Numbered from the stretch's first letter, positions 12,301-21,432 are shown. The stretch is 64,000 bases of DNA from Lentinula raphanica (GCA_027919835.1 JANVFP010000002.1:1550001-1614000); one strand, 5' to 3'. Translations and numbers: made by a program. Notes: generated by a model not told the origin, from the sequence alone.

Positions 12301-14261
12301 TCAATCAGCTCAAACTCCATGTTATGGGTTGACAATCCAGGAGGCCCACCATTCCTAGAATCTGGCTTTACCGAGTTACGTCTGGGGCAGTCGCGAGAAC
12401 GGTGGCCCGTTTCTCCACACTCAAAACACTTTCCCGCTGCACGGTATTCATTCTTTTGAGTTTCAGACAAACGGGGCTTCGGTGCTCGTTCGCGATTGAA
12501 CTTTGGAGAGGATGCACCTCCCTTGGACTCAGGCTGTCGGTCTCGCGACCGCTCTCGTTTACGGTCACCAGAAGGGGGCGTCCAACGATTCCCAGAGTTC
12601 CGGGAATCGTCCGGCTTCCGCTGGGGATCAGCCTTCCCATTCCGGGAACCAAAGCGCCCTCCAGAACGATCCTTGAATCCATAGGTAGGTCCATTTTCTG
12701 ATGAACCACCTCCATTCTGATGGCTCACGTAGGTTGATTTCCCCACACCCTCGATTAACTCAACCTTTTCGGCATCATCAACAAGGTCCTCCAAGGAGCT
12801 TGTCTCAGGTGTGTGGCCCATGCGCAACAGACCCTTTGTAATGACTGAATCCAGGCTATCCCACAGGAAAATCACCTTGTGACGCTCATCAAGCGTACCC
12901 GCGGTATTGCAAAGATCGTTGAATATCCCAACATGATCACGAACCCGACGACCCTTTTGCTGTAGGCTCACAAGTTTTCGTCGTTGCTCTGTTCGGAAGT
13001 CTATTGGGAACGCGAAATCATAGAGCTTCTCGTAGAATCTCTTCAAGGTCCACTCGCCGGCATTGTCACCGCAAGTTCTTTCAAAGAAAGTATAAGCCTT
13101 TCCCTTCAAGAACCTGGAGGCAACCTCAACCTGACGATATTCGGGCACTTGACCATCCTCAAGGTAAGCAATGATTTCTCTCATATTTCTCTGAAAGGAG
13201 CGCAAACTCGCTGTCCCATCATAGATTTCAGTTGGCTTCAGGGGTTTGATACGCATTCCCCTTACTTTAGGAGCCTGGTCAATGTCCATCAGGTCTTCAA
13301 CTTCAGGATCGTTGTCAGGCTCTGACTGTTTTTGCGGAGCAGCTTTCATCTGATCGAACAGTTTCCCTACGTGACTAGTGGGCGCTATCAAATCAGAAGG
13401 ACGACCGGGAAACTTCGCGGTTTCCATGCTCAATGTTTTCGAACGTGTCACAACGGGTTCCTCTGTGGCAGGTCTTTGCTCCATTCCCAGGTCCGCATCA
13501 GAGACCCTTTTCCCATCATGAAGCTTTGCCTTAAGCTCTTCAATCTGAGCTTGGTACTTTTCTTCGATACGCTCAATTTCCTGGTGCTGCCATGCCTGAA
13601 ACTCCTCAAACATGTCATGCATCCGGGCTCGACGTTCTGGTGAAGGCTCTCGCCTCTTATGAGCCTCATGAATACTTTTCAATATTTGTCCCTGGATCTC
13701 GGGACTCACTTCATCGTGATCCAGGTCCATGGCTCCCCAATTTTGGGGATCCACTCCCTTTCCTTTCCCTGACGATGGGCCAGCTTCCTGGCTTTCAGCC
13801 TCATCATCAAGAAGTTTTACCGATCCCTGGCGACGACCAATCATTTCACGTTGAGCATCAGTCAGGGTGGCTTCCGCCAATCGAACGGTATGTTCTTGCT
13901 CAGAACTCAATGAATTCTCATTTTTATTTACTACATTTTCATTCAGATATACTAAGGACTCGTCAGCCCTTAGATTCTCAGGGGCATCATTCCCTGTAGA
14001 ATCTACAACCCGCCCTCCAGACTCTCCACCGATTTGTGGATACTGTGCGACAGGATTTTCAGCTGGTCCAGTTGACTCAGCTTGGTCCGGCTCAGATAGC
14101 GCGGACTCGTAACCTTGCCCTTTCGGCGAAGGTCCTCTCTCGGACTCAATGGGAGTCAATGGAGATTCAGAACGAACATCCAACTCACCATTTCCATGAA
14201 GAACACCCGGAACAGCCGGGTCACTTTGGGTTCGGCGCGAACGTAAGTTTCTTCGAGACAT
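6330..14261 (-). CDS. Ty3/Gypsy Gag-Pol polyprotein with duplicated chromodomain
   Basis: A single 2643-residue frame from ATG 14261. Gag includes a coiled, charged N-terminus, a capsid-like retrotransposon gag region (~350-510) and a CCHC zinc knuckle (CFECGETGHRSRDC, ~610). A ~480-residue acidic spacer with a second Cys cluster precedes the protease (LLDSGSLCTLM, ~1105). RT carries YLDD (~1424), RNase H starts near 1575, the integrase HHCC is at ~1920-1957, and the D, D, E catalytic residues are near 1990, 2055 and 2092. A chromodomain-like segment (LILWKTGDKTWLPY) lies near 2290-2330. After the motif ASGGS the normal C-terminus, seen in the plus-strand copy, is missing. Instead a perfect second copy of the chromodomain segment follows (residues ~2545-2635), then a few residues read from an antisense LTR. 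Gag and Pol share one frame, as in several chromoviruses. The enzymatic core shows no stop or frameshift, so the copy is young, but it has lost its own 3' LTR and cannot be complete. Confidence 0.9.
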   Translation of the reverse strand: MSRRNLRSRRTQSDPAVPGVLHGNGELDVRSESPLTPIESERGPSPKGQGYESALSEPDQAESTGPAENPVAQYPQIGGESGGRVVDSTGNDAPENLRADESLVYLNENVVNKNENSLSSEQEHTVRLAEATLTDAQREMIGRRQGSVKLLDDEAESQEAGPSSGKGKGVDPQNWGAMDLDHDEVSPEIQGQILKSIHEAHKRREPSPERRARMHDMFEEFQAWQHQEIERIEEKYQAQIEELKAKLHDGKRVSDADLGMEQRPATEEPVVTRSKTLSMETAKFPGRPSDLIAPTSHVGKLFDQMKAAPQKQSEPDNDPEVEDLMDIDQAPKVRGMRIKPLKPTEIYDGTASLRSFQRNMREIIAYLEDGQVPEYRQVEVASRFLKGKAYTFFERTCGDNAGEWTLKRFYEKLYDFAFPIDFRTEQRRKLVSLQQKGRRVRDHVGIFNDLCNTAGTLDERHKVIFLWDSLDSVITKGLLRMGHTPETSSLEDLVDDAEKVELIEGVGKSTYVSHQNGGGSSENGPTYGFKDRSGGRFGSRNGKADPQRKPDDSRNSGNRWTPPSGDRKRERSRDRQPESKGGASSPKFNRERAPKPRLSETQKNEYRAAGKCFECGETGHRSRDCPRRNSVKPDSRNGGPPGLSTHNMEFELIEMPDDAEDIFELAVNSLDWYQDVEDTYYSDSQSSGSDSYDSYRGQENFDWNSDSETSEGGLSMGESGSEGESFEGEPMDVDMKCPRCNGWESVCSCSETSDAHSVDMETPSLNLNDPEWAYSVESFLEIRDLYASSVIKHLRDSEGSSSVFAWPKETHRWDADATLARGLHCEMNNTHFGFEDNPMQRRFGDPLAEHLEFILHTSTPFPGESVDNEEHTSPDRFVAYRISETEHILIDSAYDSADYILPSACLANPDFEPLLWFTRQLEVCYGHPVDVGKLPRCTMGDSRARRVVQILSQGDVYPGDDLPEFHPKQERFLGRRTRFNCFLSGMHTEIYVVEDRMYGLRWPLPTSLLNDPRFDVYRWTCKQLVRVLRKCLHWDMWETRSMLGNLFDYTVYPMLEAGTGLELNGVQVPSSQYPALQRNAARVKDPGRRIARPLVIVVRINGHPVTALLDSGSLCTLMSTTLVDQLKFKEEVLDSPLTLQLAVQGSRSRINRKVRARFQYQSIDEEREFDVANINYPIILGTDWMFEHSVTLGFNDARVVVGSNARLPLKGPTISQITSLAVQLENDDLEQVREELRRYAKPLCRTMAETDLPPLRDINHRIPLIDDSLIIPWRPSRLPEKFREDWVEKRDAYIKSGRWKISTSNNTVPLLLIPKHGAQKNRLRVVADLRRRNANTRKLASPLPDIDGILRRAARAKYRSTMDGKDAYEQIRIEPEDVHKSAVSTPDGNMVSLVIQQGDCNAPSTYQTLMNFLFSSFLGRFMDVYLDDIIVYSDTLEDHVRHVKLIIDILVREKLYLSESKLNFLASELKILGRIVDDEGIRMDPEKVDAISKWKTPTNRDLLRGFLGSVGYLADDIASVRIPMGHLSTLTGDRVPFRWGFNEERAFQQIKELTSTSKLHHRVPLDYSKDALPVWLVTDGCATGISGCVLQGKSWKEGATVAAFYSAKLNPAQQNYPVHEIEMLAGVETMLRHRDILQGVSFTWTTDHKGLIHLVEQKDLSGRQARWLEKIAEFDFKIEYVPGVENVFADALSRIYSNDAPGTVRARSEYTYHDVIDNDVVEISSITMPLRVDLEATCSLPDVVYSNAMELRRHRKPSAKKAEMERQDSELTRGRQRTTTRSTLKTTVHTQHENERVDTNHGDLTELPEAIASAEPDGSTSASASANQNSVDSGSSRVPTNESSSFLSVLAAFHSGLDVYGTVQHNYSEDSAFSPILAEPKHFRNFVVEDGRIFIILDGRRLLCIPRIMVNGRSIHELVISEAHSLLAHLGSRKTLAYLRDHVWWRSMASDVNKFCESCTTCATTKASNHKPYGLLKSLPVPSEPWEVIGMDFVGPLPLSKNRDGSFDSITTVVDHLTGMVHLVASRTDYGAKDVAELVFAEVYRLHGLPKVIVSDRDSLFTSRFWMHLNALIGTQLRLSSSYHPQTDGLTERANRTITQMLRQCVDTLQNDWVSKLPAVEFALNLARSETTGFSPFFLNSGRMPRSFIWNDAPSSEFPGVVSFANQMKFALISAHDSLLTHRVKQTRNENRHRIPSPFHEGDLAYVSTANISFPKGLARKLLPKFIGPFKITAIRGETSCKLELPADLKKRGVHDVFHSSLLRIHIPNDDRLFPGRSYEQVIGTDTNEWQVDRIITHKGFKSDASFLILWKTGDKTWLPYSKIQDLQPLKEYFETLGIQDVSQLPPIVNGEDPIEGTDNLFAGSVEFLEYKYPLDDDLDCPLSLNLIGFPAMSTAPATPFFAPRDHPGIVLKWKEQLFEVTHTDNDPVQIPVDDMILAIQTSAALRRGWKIPITPRYVEITRAINQFLPFESIAWFTFVNDGKTYNSKAVIGYDCFFTTIQQMQLREAGKITKKLNFDVNKVFPKPPRSSDHVHRRNTRASGGSDTNEWQVDRIITHKGFKSDASFLILWKTGDKTWLPYSKIQDLQPLKEYFETLGIQDVSQLPPIVNGEDPIEGTDNLFAGSVEFLEYKYPLDDVCVESP
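6350..6628 (-). repeat. 279-bp direct repeat, copy 2 (second chromodomain)
   Basis: Identical base for base to 7130-7408 (offset 780). It encodes the chromodomain and following ~40 residues again, in frame, at the end of the polyprotein. Both borders are sharp: 6349/6350 adjoins an LTR fragment of opposite orientation, 6628/6629 adjoins the ASGGS codons of pol. Confidence 0.93.
7130..7408 (-). repeat. 279-bp direct repeat, copy 1 (original chromodomain)
   Basis: The copy in the normal position, directly after the integrase C-terminal region, by comparison with the plus-strand pol. See 6350-6628. Confidence 0.93.
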
Positions 14262-14366
14262 TGTAATGATTCGGTTTGATTCGATAGCTAGAGGCGAGCT
14301 TCAGTTGATCAGACTGGAGGGTTTCCGTCTAGCACAAGAAAACACAACAAGGTAATGTCAAAAATA
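14262..14366 (-). other. Retroelement leader between 5' LTR and gag
   Basis: About 105 bp separate the LTR edge (14367) from the gag ATG. It is identical to 464-568. The primer-binding site should lie next to the LTR, reading TATTTTTGACATTACC on the minus strand. It does not begin with the common TGG, so I cannot name the tRNA or say whether the element is self-primed. Confidence 0.6.
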
Positions 14367-14696
14367 TGTCGCGGTAGCTTAGCTTACTAAGGGTAGCGCG
14401 ACACGAATATAGATCTTTCGCAAGGACTTAACTTCGTAAGGACTTAAGAATCCACCAAATGACACGAATGAGTTGTGAATTCGAAGGTTCAGAGAGGAAA
14501 AGTCCTCGTACAAAACGTTCTAGGTAAGTTTAAGTAGTCCGAGTCAGGTACAACGAGTTTGGAATATATACGGCGTCCGTGGCCAGAGTTCTACTCTGCA
14601 TCGATAGTTCATAGCGGCGAAGGATAAGTGTTCGGATAAGAGCTCGGAGCTCGGAAGTGTCGGAAGGAAGGAAGGAATGAAGTTTCGGTCGTGGCA
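14367..14696 (-). repeat. LTR (330 bp), 5' LTR of the minus-strand element
   Basis: Bounded by TG (14367) and CA (14696) on the plus strand, the usual LTR ends. It adjoins the leader and gag of the minus-strand polyprotein and is therefore its 5' LTR. It differs from the neighbouring LTR at 14701-15030 by a single base that I could find (14600 region). The edge next to the leader carries a 7-bp inverted pair (TGTCGCG/CGCGACA). Confidence 0.9.
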
Positions 14697-14700
14697 TATA

Positions 14701-15030
14701 TGTCGCGGTAGCTTAGCTTACTAAGGGTAGCGCGACACGAATATAGATCTTTCGCAAGGACTTAACTTCGTAAGGACTTAAGAATCCACCAAATGACACG
14801 AATGAGTTGTGAATTCGAAGGTTCAGAGAGGAAAAGTCCTCGTACAAAACGTTCTAGGTAAGTTTAAGTAGTCCGAGTCAGGTACAACGAGTTTGGAATA
14901 TATACGGCGTCCGTGGCCAGAGTTCTACTCTGCGTCGATAGTTCATAGCGGCGAAGGATAAGTGTTCGGATAAGAGCTCGGAGCTCGGAAGTGTCGGAAG
15001 GAAGGAAGGAATGAAGTTTCGGTCGTGGCA
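14701..15030 (-). repeat. Second LTR (330 bp) in tandem
   Basis: Same orientation and practically the same sequence as 14367-14696, separated from it by only 4 bp (TATA, 14697-14700). No internal element sequence lies on its outer side, where unique DNA starts at 15031. It is thus a solo LTR or a leftover of a tandem insertion or unequal recombination. Confidence 0.88.
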
Positions 15031-15277
15031 AGAGGCTTGTGACATGTGTAGTATTAATCCTGGGCCGCACTGGTTCGTACTTATTATCAGGTGCTGCTTG
15101 GACCTACGAGTCACTTCCATTCTCATCCAAGTCTGTATGTCTAATTCAAGGGGACAATGGAGAGCCAACCACGCCAGTTCGCGAACAATGTTACTGAGTA
15201 CTAGTTAATTGAAGTGGCCACTGCGGTTGGAAAACTTACCAAAAATGGGAAGTCAAAATTGTTCTTTGTCGTTCAAC

Positions 15278-15285
15278 TATATAAG
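15278..15285 (+). promoter_or_regulatory. TATA box candidate of the interrupted FunK1 gene
   Basis: TATATAAG lies 94 bp before the ATG at 15379, a normal distance for a fungal core promoter. The element at 15468 has separated this promoter from most of the coding region. Confidence 0.5.
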
Positions 15286-15378
15286 TACGAGGATAATACG
15301 AGGCTTGAGAAGAGCTATTTGCACTGCTTGTTAGCTCCTCACATCTCTACTCTTCTCGAAATCAGCTACTCTCGAGGA

Positions 15379-15467
15379 ATGGCGACCGATAATATGCCAA
15401 TTAACTCTGAGTCTCACGAAAATGCCGAATACGGTCAGGTGACCGAGACGCGATTTCGCACGCCTTC
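15379..15467 (+). pseudogene. FunK1 kinase gene, 5' coding fragment cut off by the element
   Basis: ATG 15379 opens a frame starting MATDNMPINSES that reaches the 9-bp target copy at 15459-15467 in the phase C-ACG-CCT-TC. On the far side of the element the second target copy (21554-21562) continues in the same phase into the kinase frame (ACG at 21555; the next ATG, 21738, is exactly 61 codons on). Within the element the frame adds a few codons and stops at 15487-15489. The kinase N-terminus has therefore been severed. Whether a shorter product starts at 21738 is unknown. Confidence 0.8.
15459..15467 (+). repeat. 9-bp target site duplication, left
   Basis: CACGCCTTC directly before the element start TAGCCTGCTAG. 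The same nine bases follow the element end at 21554. Confidence 0.85.
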
Positions 15468-15533
15468 TAGCCTGCTAGTAAGGAACTGAGGCACCCCCAT
15501 GCTCGGATTTTCCAAACTCCGACCTGATGCCGA
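15468..15533 (+). repeat. Left terminal inverted repeat
   Basis: Pairs with 21433-21498 in inverted orientation over ~65 bp with few mismatches; the cores are TAGTAAGGAACTGAGG and ATGCTCGGA. Just inside, at 15540-15548, the core recurs in inverse orientation (TCCGAGCAT), suggesting repeated protein-binding sites. Confidence 0.85.
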
Positions 15534-15659
15534 ATGGATTCCGAGCATATGAGTCACGTATATCCTCACGTGAAATGCCAAACGCGCGTTTTCCGATTCG
15601 CGTTGTTGATTTCTTTCATCCGATCGTCCACATTCATTCAGCATCGTTCCTCAGTATTT

Positions 15660-17947
15660 ATGAATGGGGAAAGCCCGAATACTGGCTCTCCTTCTCGTCT
15701 CTCTTTTACTGCTAAACTCGGTCTAATCCGGACCTTAATTCGCCCTCGTTTACCCCATGATATCCACGATTATGTTCTGGAGGGAATCTGCAAAGCTTTG
15801 GAAGGCTTTCATGTCATCTCAGTAGTGAGGACTGGTGGAGGGAAGACAACGTACTTCACCGGGTATATGATTCTCTTACAAGAGTTGGAGAAAGTATCTG
15901 AGGACCATTGTTTGAAGAAAACCTTGAACCGGACCATCCCCGAAAATCCTCTGTGTATCATCGTATATCCAACGAAGGGCTTGGAAGAAGACATGGTATG
16001 TTGTTATTGAGATGTTATTACTTGCATTCTGAGGATATCTGTGTAGGCTGATCAATTCAACTCCCTTGGTATCCCTTCACTTGCTATCAATGAAGATACA
16101 ATTCGAGCTGCGAGGAACAAACGGACTGATCTGTGGGCTCAAGCCATGGACCCACAGCTTCGTTGCCTCCTTCTTTCCCCGGAACAACTATCATCCAAAC
16201 CTTTCAACAATGCTCTTTCTAATCGCCTATTCTATTCCCGTATAATCGCTTTGGATGTGGACGAAATTCACTTAATACTTACCTGGGGTGTCCTCGGATT
16301 TCGGCTCTGTTTCCGTGACATAGGCAATATGCTTATGCGCCTCCCTCGATGGACAACACTCACTGGTGTAACAGCAACTCTTTCTGCTGGTACCGATACT
16401 CAAGAGGTCACCCGCATGCTTGGCTTGAAATCGGGCTCATTCACTTTCATGCGACGTTCAAATCGACGCCCCGAACTCCAACTCATTTTCCGTACTCTCA
16501 GGCAAAGTACACAGGGATGGAGCTTCCCCGATCTCAACTGGATTCTGGATGGCCATCGGAAGACAATGATCTACTGTTCCACAATTTCACTTGCTTTCCG
16601 TCTCTTCGTCTACTTGTGGCAGAACGATGCATCGAACAATTCACCATTTCGTCGGAAGCGGTTCCGCTTATATTGCTCCTTGTACACTCACCAGTATAAT
16701 AAAAGATCTCGCGATTTGTTTGTGAATGATCTCAACTGTCAGGTCCTCATATCCACCGATGCTCTCAAGGTCGGAAATGACTTTCCCAATGTCGATGATG
16801 TGATCGTGATAGAGCCTCAGACACCTGATGATATTCTACAGAAGGGTGGTCGTGCCGGACGCAAACCGCCATTCTCGACTCCGGGCCCTCGTTGTATTTG
16901 TTACTTTTCCGAGTCTACAATAAAACGCGCGAAGACTGTTATACAACACGGGAAGGATGAAGCAGAGGCTGGGCAAAATCAACGACATGGGAAGATGACT
17001 GTTCAAATGGCGCAGCTTCTATTCGCAGAGTGTATCAATGCTCAATTGGATGTCCTGTTTGGTAATCCTGCCGAAGAAGCTCCATGTGGATGTGAGAGCT
17101 GTTCCTCTCTTCCCACCATCGAAACCACCAGCTGTCACTGTAGTCGCTGCATTCCTGAAGCACCGCTTCCCTCATTACCTCGTCAGTCTCATACCCGACA
17201 GAGCCGTGGTCCTATGGCGACTAGGCTCAGTGATGGAATGCGAGATTATGGTTTGAAATCTCTACAGAGTTTCCACGAGAATGCATGGCACCAACAGCGC
17301 GATTCACCGCTCATTCGAGCGCTCCCCTCCGCCGCATTGCTTACGGACAAACGAATTGGTGACATCCTCGACTCGTTTGCAAAGATCAGAACTATCGACG
17401 ATCTGGCGCCACATGTGAACACCTTTTTGCGTGGGCACGAGCAATCATTATTGGACAGAATCTTGGAATTACGCAGGAAATTTGACCGCATGGCTATTGC
17501 TTTGGACCCAGACAATGACCAGTATGTCCCAACCAACATATCATTACCTTCATCTTATAATATGACACGACCTGCAGATCATCTTTGCAGGAATCACAAT
17601 CATACGACAATTTCTTCTCCTCATTGGCTTCAACTTCGAAGCCACCAGCAATTCTTGGTACAAACAATTCTGCTTCTATACCGTCTACGTCTACACTGTC
17701 CTCTCAATCTGCGGACTTCTCAGTGAAGCCGAAGCTTGTTATTCGGATTCCACCGCTATTGAAGCCGCAGGGGAAGCGGAGATCATCCAATGCTGGTACA
17801 ACTTTGTCTCGCAAACGGCGTAAGATCGATGACAGCAATCATGTACGTGTTGTGACAATAACCATGTCGTTTGTACTGATAACTTGGTTCCTCTAGAATG
17901 ACAGTCCTGCAAAGGAAAACGCGGTTCCTCGAAAGAAACATACATAA
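15660..17947 (+). CDS. RecQ-like DEAD/DEAH-type helicase of the mobile element
   Basis: Four exons: 15660-15995, 16047-17521, 17578-17842 and 17897-17947, all with GT/AG borders, giving 708 residues. An in-frame ATG at 15534 would add 42 residues. RecQ/superfamily 2 motifs are in order: Walker A TGGGKT (58-63), motif Ia (YPTKGLEEDMADQF), DEIH box (184-187) followed by a tryptophan-containing stretch (LILTWG), TAT motif III (GVTATL), STDALKVGNDF motif V and QKGGRAGR motif VI (~377). A Cys-rich segment follows (CGCESCSSLP ... CHCSRC, in the position of the RecQ zinc-binding region). The C-terminus is serine-rich, then basic with a KRRK-type nuclear signal. It should unwind DNA using ATP in the nucleus. 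It sits alone on the plus strand of the element, convergent with the DUF6589 gene. It is shorter than cellular RecQ proteins, with no HRDC domain visible. Confidence 0.88.
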
Positions 17948-17972
17948 CATTTGTTGAATATACACATCTATG

Positions 17973-20900
17973 TTAATTCACATTTTCTAATATCAGCTCG
18001 ATATCCTCTTGATCTTCACATTGCAATGGTTCGACTTCATCTTCCAGGTATTCTACATCTTCTGTTCGCCCAGTGCAGCTTTCGGAACTATCCGGATTGA
18101 AAGCAATCTCGTCGCAATATAGCGCGTTATCATCAACACCCTCGACTGGCTTGTCAAAGGTATGTATCTGCAGCTCCGTCTGCTCCATCTCCTGATTGAC
18201 ATGCACATGCTCTCCATATAGGTTCCTGACGCGACATGTCTCTTGGACCCATTTTGTAAGCCTTCCATCCTCCAAACTGATTACCCCTCGTTTGTGGTCA
18301 TCAACTCGATCTTGTTCTGCCTCTCGGTACTGACGGCCTTGTCGAAATAGATGTAGCTCTTCCTGCTGATAATGAGCCATGAGTTTCCGTATGTCCGCCA
18401 TACGAGATGGTGAAGCATGGCTGCCTGACCGGGACGCAAGTCCTAAATATGCATGGTGTGCTTTTTTGGTCTGCTTGAAACAATATACATTTGGTGCAAG
18501 GCGTTCTCGAACATGTAGGTTGTCGAAGCTCTGGTCATGATTGATATGCTCATATAGTTCATCTTGCAGCTGCTCCTGGAATAAGTCGCCTGCCTCGTAT
18601 GTATGTCCATTCGAACTGACCAGCCAATTGTTGAGAAAGAAGTTTTTGAGCTTCGGAGTCGATTCGAGCTCGAAGTTGCAGATCATTTCGAGTAAGTAAC
18701 CAGTATATTTCGTATGCGATGATCCAGCAAATGAGAAGGTCATCATCTAACAGTGACATCTGTCTGATAACAGCTTTATATGGTATAGGATGCAAGACAC
18801 ACCTTCAAACATTCCCAGACACATCCGACATCACCTCGACGAATGGCACTAGTTGCAAGCTGTGAGATTGCACCATCATATATTAATCGCGTAGATCGAG
18901 CAAGTGTTTCGTCGCCGTCAAATGATTCATCCAACACCGGTGATACCGCCTGCTTTTTTCTGGTTGATATCGGTACACCAAGGTTTGCAGAACTTGCGTC
19001 AGCCTTGGGCGGCTTCCACTGACTTCCTGTCTTGTAGCCCTCCCCTGTCTTCATGAGATCCCAGTATGCGTTCACTGAGCCAAATCTCTGGTGCAAATCA
19101 ATTGCACGTTGATAGAGCTCTTCAAAAGAAGGTAATTGCTTCGACTTCGATAAGCTTTCCATGTGCTGATGTAGGTCTTCATATCCAAGTTCATTCCTGT
19201 GTAGCAGTGAGTGTTTAGTTATGTTTGCAATCGCAGTTCTCAAACTCACCTCCAGATATCTAGCATCCGTGCTTCAACTTGACATTCAAGCAGATCTATA
19301 TAACGGTAATAGTCGACTTTGCTGACATTCCCAGGTTCTTTGCGCTTCAAGGTATTGCCTCCAAACCCAAGGGTCGATGGATCAGCACTAGTAAGGCCAA
19401 CCCAGTGAGCCTCATAGATGCGACTCAGGTTTGTCCAGATGGTATGCCAGGTCTCTAGAAATGGCTCGAGCAGATCAAGGCGATCAAAGTCGTTCTCCAG
19501 AAATTGGAGATAGTTCTTCAGCTGGACCATTCGTTCGTAACTAAGACCATCGCCACCAGCTAATACGAGGCGTCGAACGAAATGATCTGAAGACATCCCG
19601 AGTTGAGCAAAAAAATCTTGGATTGCCTTCAGGAGTTCCGCGGTGACTGTTTCATTGTAGGCGTTGGATTTCAGCGGATATACTTTGGTTGTGCGCGGTG
19701 AGACTTTCTGCTTAGTGCCGATCTTTTCATAGAGTTGTCGCAATTGATTGTCATACTGATGAATTTCTGGAAGATCATTCAGAAAGCCAAACAGGGTGCC
19801 TAGCCACTGGAGTGGTAGAACTTTTGTGAAAAAGTCATGATCAATGAGGCGCCAGAGTTGGTCAAATGACAAGCTTGCTTGTAAGTTCTGTTTCAAGCAT
19901 CTCTTTTTGTCATCGAGATCAAGTGCGCCTTCTTCAAGCTCTTCTCCTTCGCAGTAGGTGCCCGCGCAGCCAATGAGCATCTGAGAAGTGTGGCCAAGTC
20001 GCTGATGGCGTACGTTGATCTGTTTTTGCATATTATCAAATCGAAGTATTCCTGCTCTTGTTTTGCTATGAGCGATTTCCTCAACTGCAGCCGCATTAGC
20101 TTCAGCGTGCTTGTCGAGCATTCTGAGGACTGTTGTATAGCTGGTCGATGCTCCGATACGGGACTCATGAGCAAAGAGGTATAGATTGGCTTGACATGCA
20201 AATAGAAGCATCGCTTTGTCAGTCGGAAGAAGGTTTGCATTACGATTGCGTGAAAAGAGCAACGATGAAAGAGCGTAAGTTGACACCTGCTTTGTCTATT
20301 AATATGTGTACTAAAACATTTGTAAGGAACTCAAGCTCACAATTTCTGGCTGGCGACGATTCATTGTTAATGCACGACCATCTTTGGGGGGTTTCTTCGC
20401 TCGACTGAGCCGGTTTTTTCGGTTCGGAGTTGCTACTGCCAGGCAGTAGTGCCACATAAGTGAGAGCTTCTTCTCAATAACAGACTGAGTTTTCTCCAAC
20501 GTTGATTTCTCAGATTCCTCCGCTGCGATGACATCACCCTCCAGGATCGGTGCCTCCTCATTCTGGTCTGCTTGTTCTCTGTGCAAACCACCGTTGGGAG
20601 ATACAATTGATTTTGCAGTGAGGAGCAAATGCTCCTCGACCAGCTGTGCCACAAAAGAAGTGAGAGCAGGTCGCGCATGGTGGATGTTCTCAAAGGGTTT
20701 CGTAACTGAGAACATGTCGCCGTATTCATCGTGATTGGAATTTGGAATGCCGATTGGATTTCGAATCCATTCTTTGAGAATACATGCAGTATGGTATTCC
20801 GTACTTCCGTGCATGAAGATACTCAACATTCCAGCATGTTTCTTCGTTCGACCTTTGATCTCCACTCCATCCTCATCCTTAGTGCGGAAGAAGTGATACA

Positions 20901-21351
20901 GAAATTTTCCAAATGACCAATCCTCATCCTGAATCGCATTGAGAATCCTTTCCAACTTCCTCGTAGTAGGATCAGTTGGCTCGGTACTATTGGGACCAAA
21001 GCCGATTGAAGTAACTCGATTAGACCGAGATGCTGGCTTAGATGATGGTTGTATCGGTGTTGATGGTGGTTGAACATGATCACCAATGATTGGCATCAAT
21101 GGTGGTTGAGCAGGAGCACCAACAATTGGTGCTGATGGCAGTTGATTAGGAGCACCAACAATAGGTGTTGAGGGAGAGGCATAAGGATACCAATAGTATC
21201 CTGGCGCGGGTACTGGATACATCACTGGATGAGGTGTAGGATGAGGTGTAGGATGGGCATGAATTGTAGATTGAGTACTTTCGGGGACATCGATATGAAT
21301 ATCAGAGTGTTCGGAATCACTGTCGCTCATGCTGGTGGTTTCGGACCTCAT
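17973..21351 (-). CDS. DUF6589-family protein of the mobile element
   Basis: Four exons on the minus strand: 21351-20341, 20286-19250, 19196-18803 and 18746-17973, giving 1071 residues. The first ~130 residues are low-complexity (Pro/His/Ser repeats), followed by a conserved region. Family hallmarks as I know them: SYTTVLRML (exon 2), the FDN motif (~420), LAGGDGLSYERM (~580), a 'W...Y..HW' region, and near 819 FAGSSHTKYTGYLLEM followed by NNWLV and EAGDLFQE. DUF6589 proteins are abundant and multicopy in Agaricomycetes and have no assigned function. The spaced acidic residues (FDN, GGDG, later Glu) would fit a divergent RNase-H-like nuclease, but this is inference. Being the only other gene in the element, it is the prime transposase candidate. 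The start was chosen at the first true ATG, 21351; ATG 21330 is an alternative. Confidence 0.85.
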
Positions 21352-21432
21352 TGTCTGCAATACTCCTAGAAAAACTGATATATATCATATATATTTCCTA
21401 ATCTTATCTTTACATGATAACCGGCTCTGACC

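Noticed and set aside
14697..14700. TATA between tandem LTRs as a target site duplication
   Set aside because: No matching four bases follow the outer LTR (AGAG) or flank the other end, which is lost.
17522..17590. Alternative 69-nt intron in the helicase with acceptor at 17590
   Set aside because: It would keep the frame that stops at 17726; the acceptor at 17577 joins a longer serine-rich and basic exon and a final exon without any stop.
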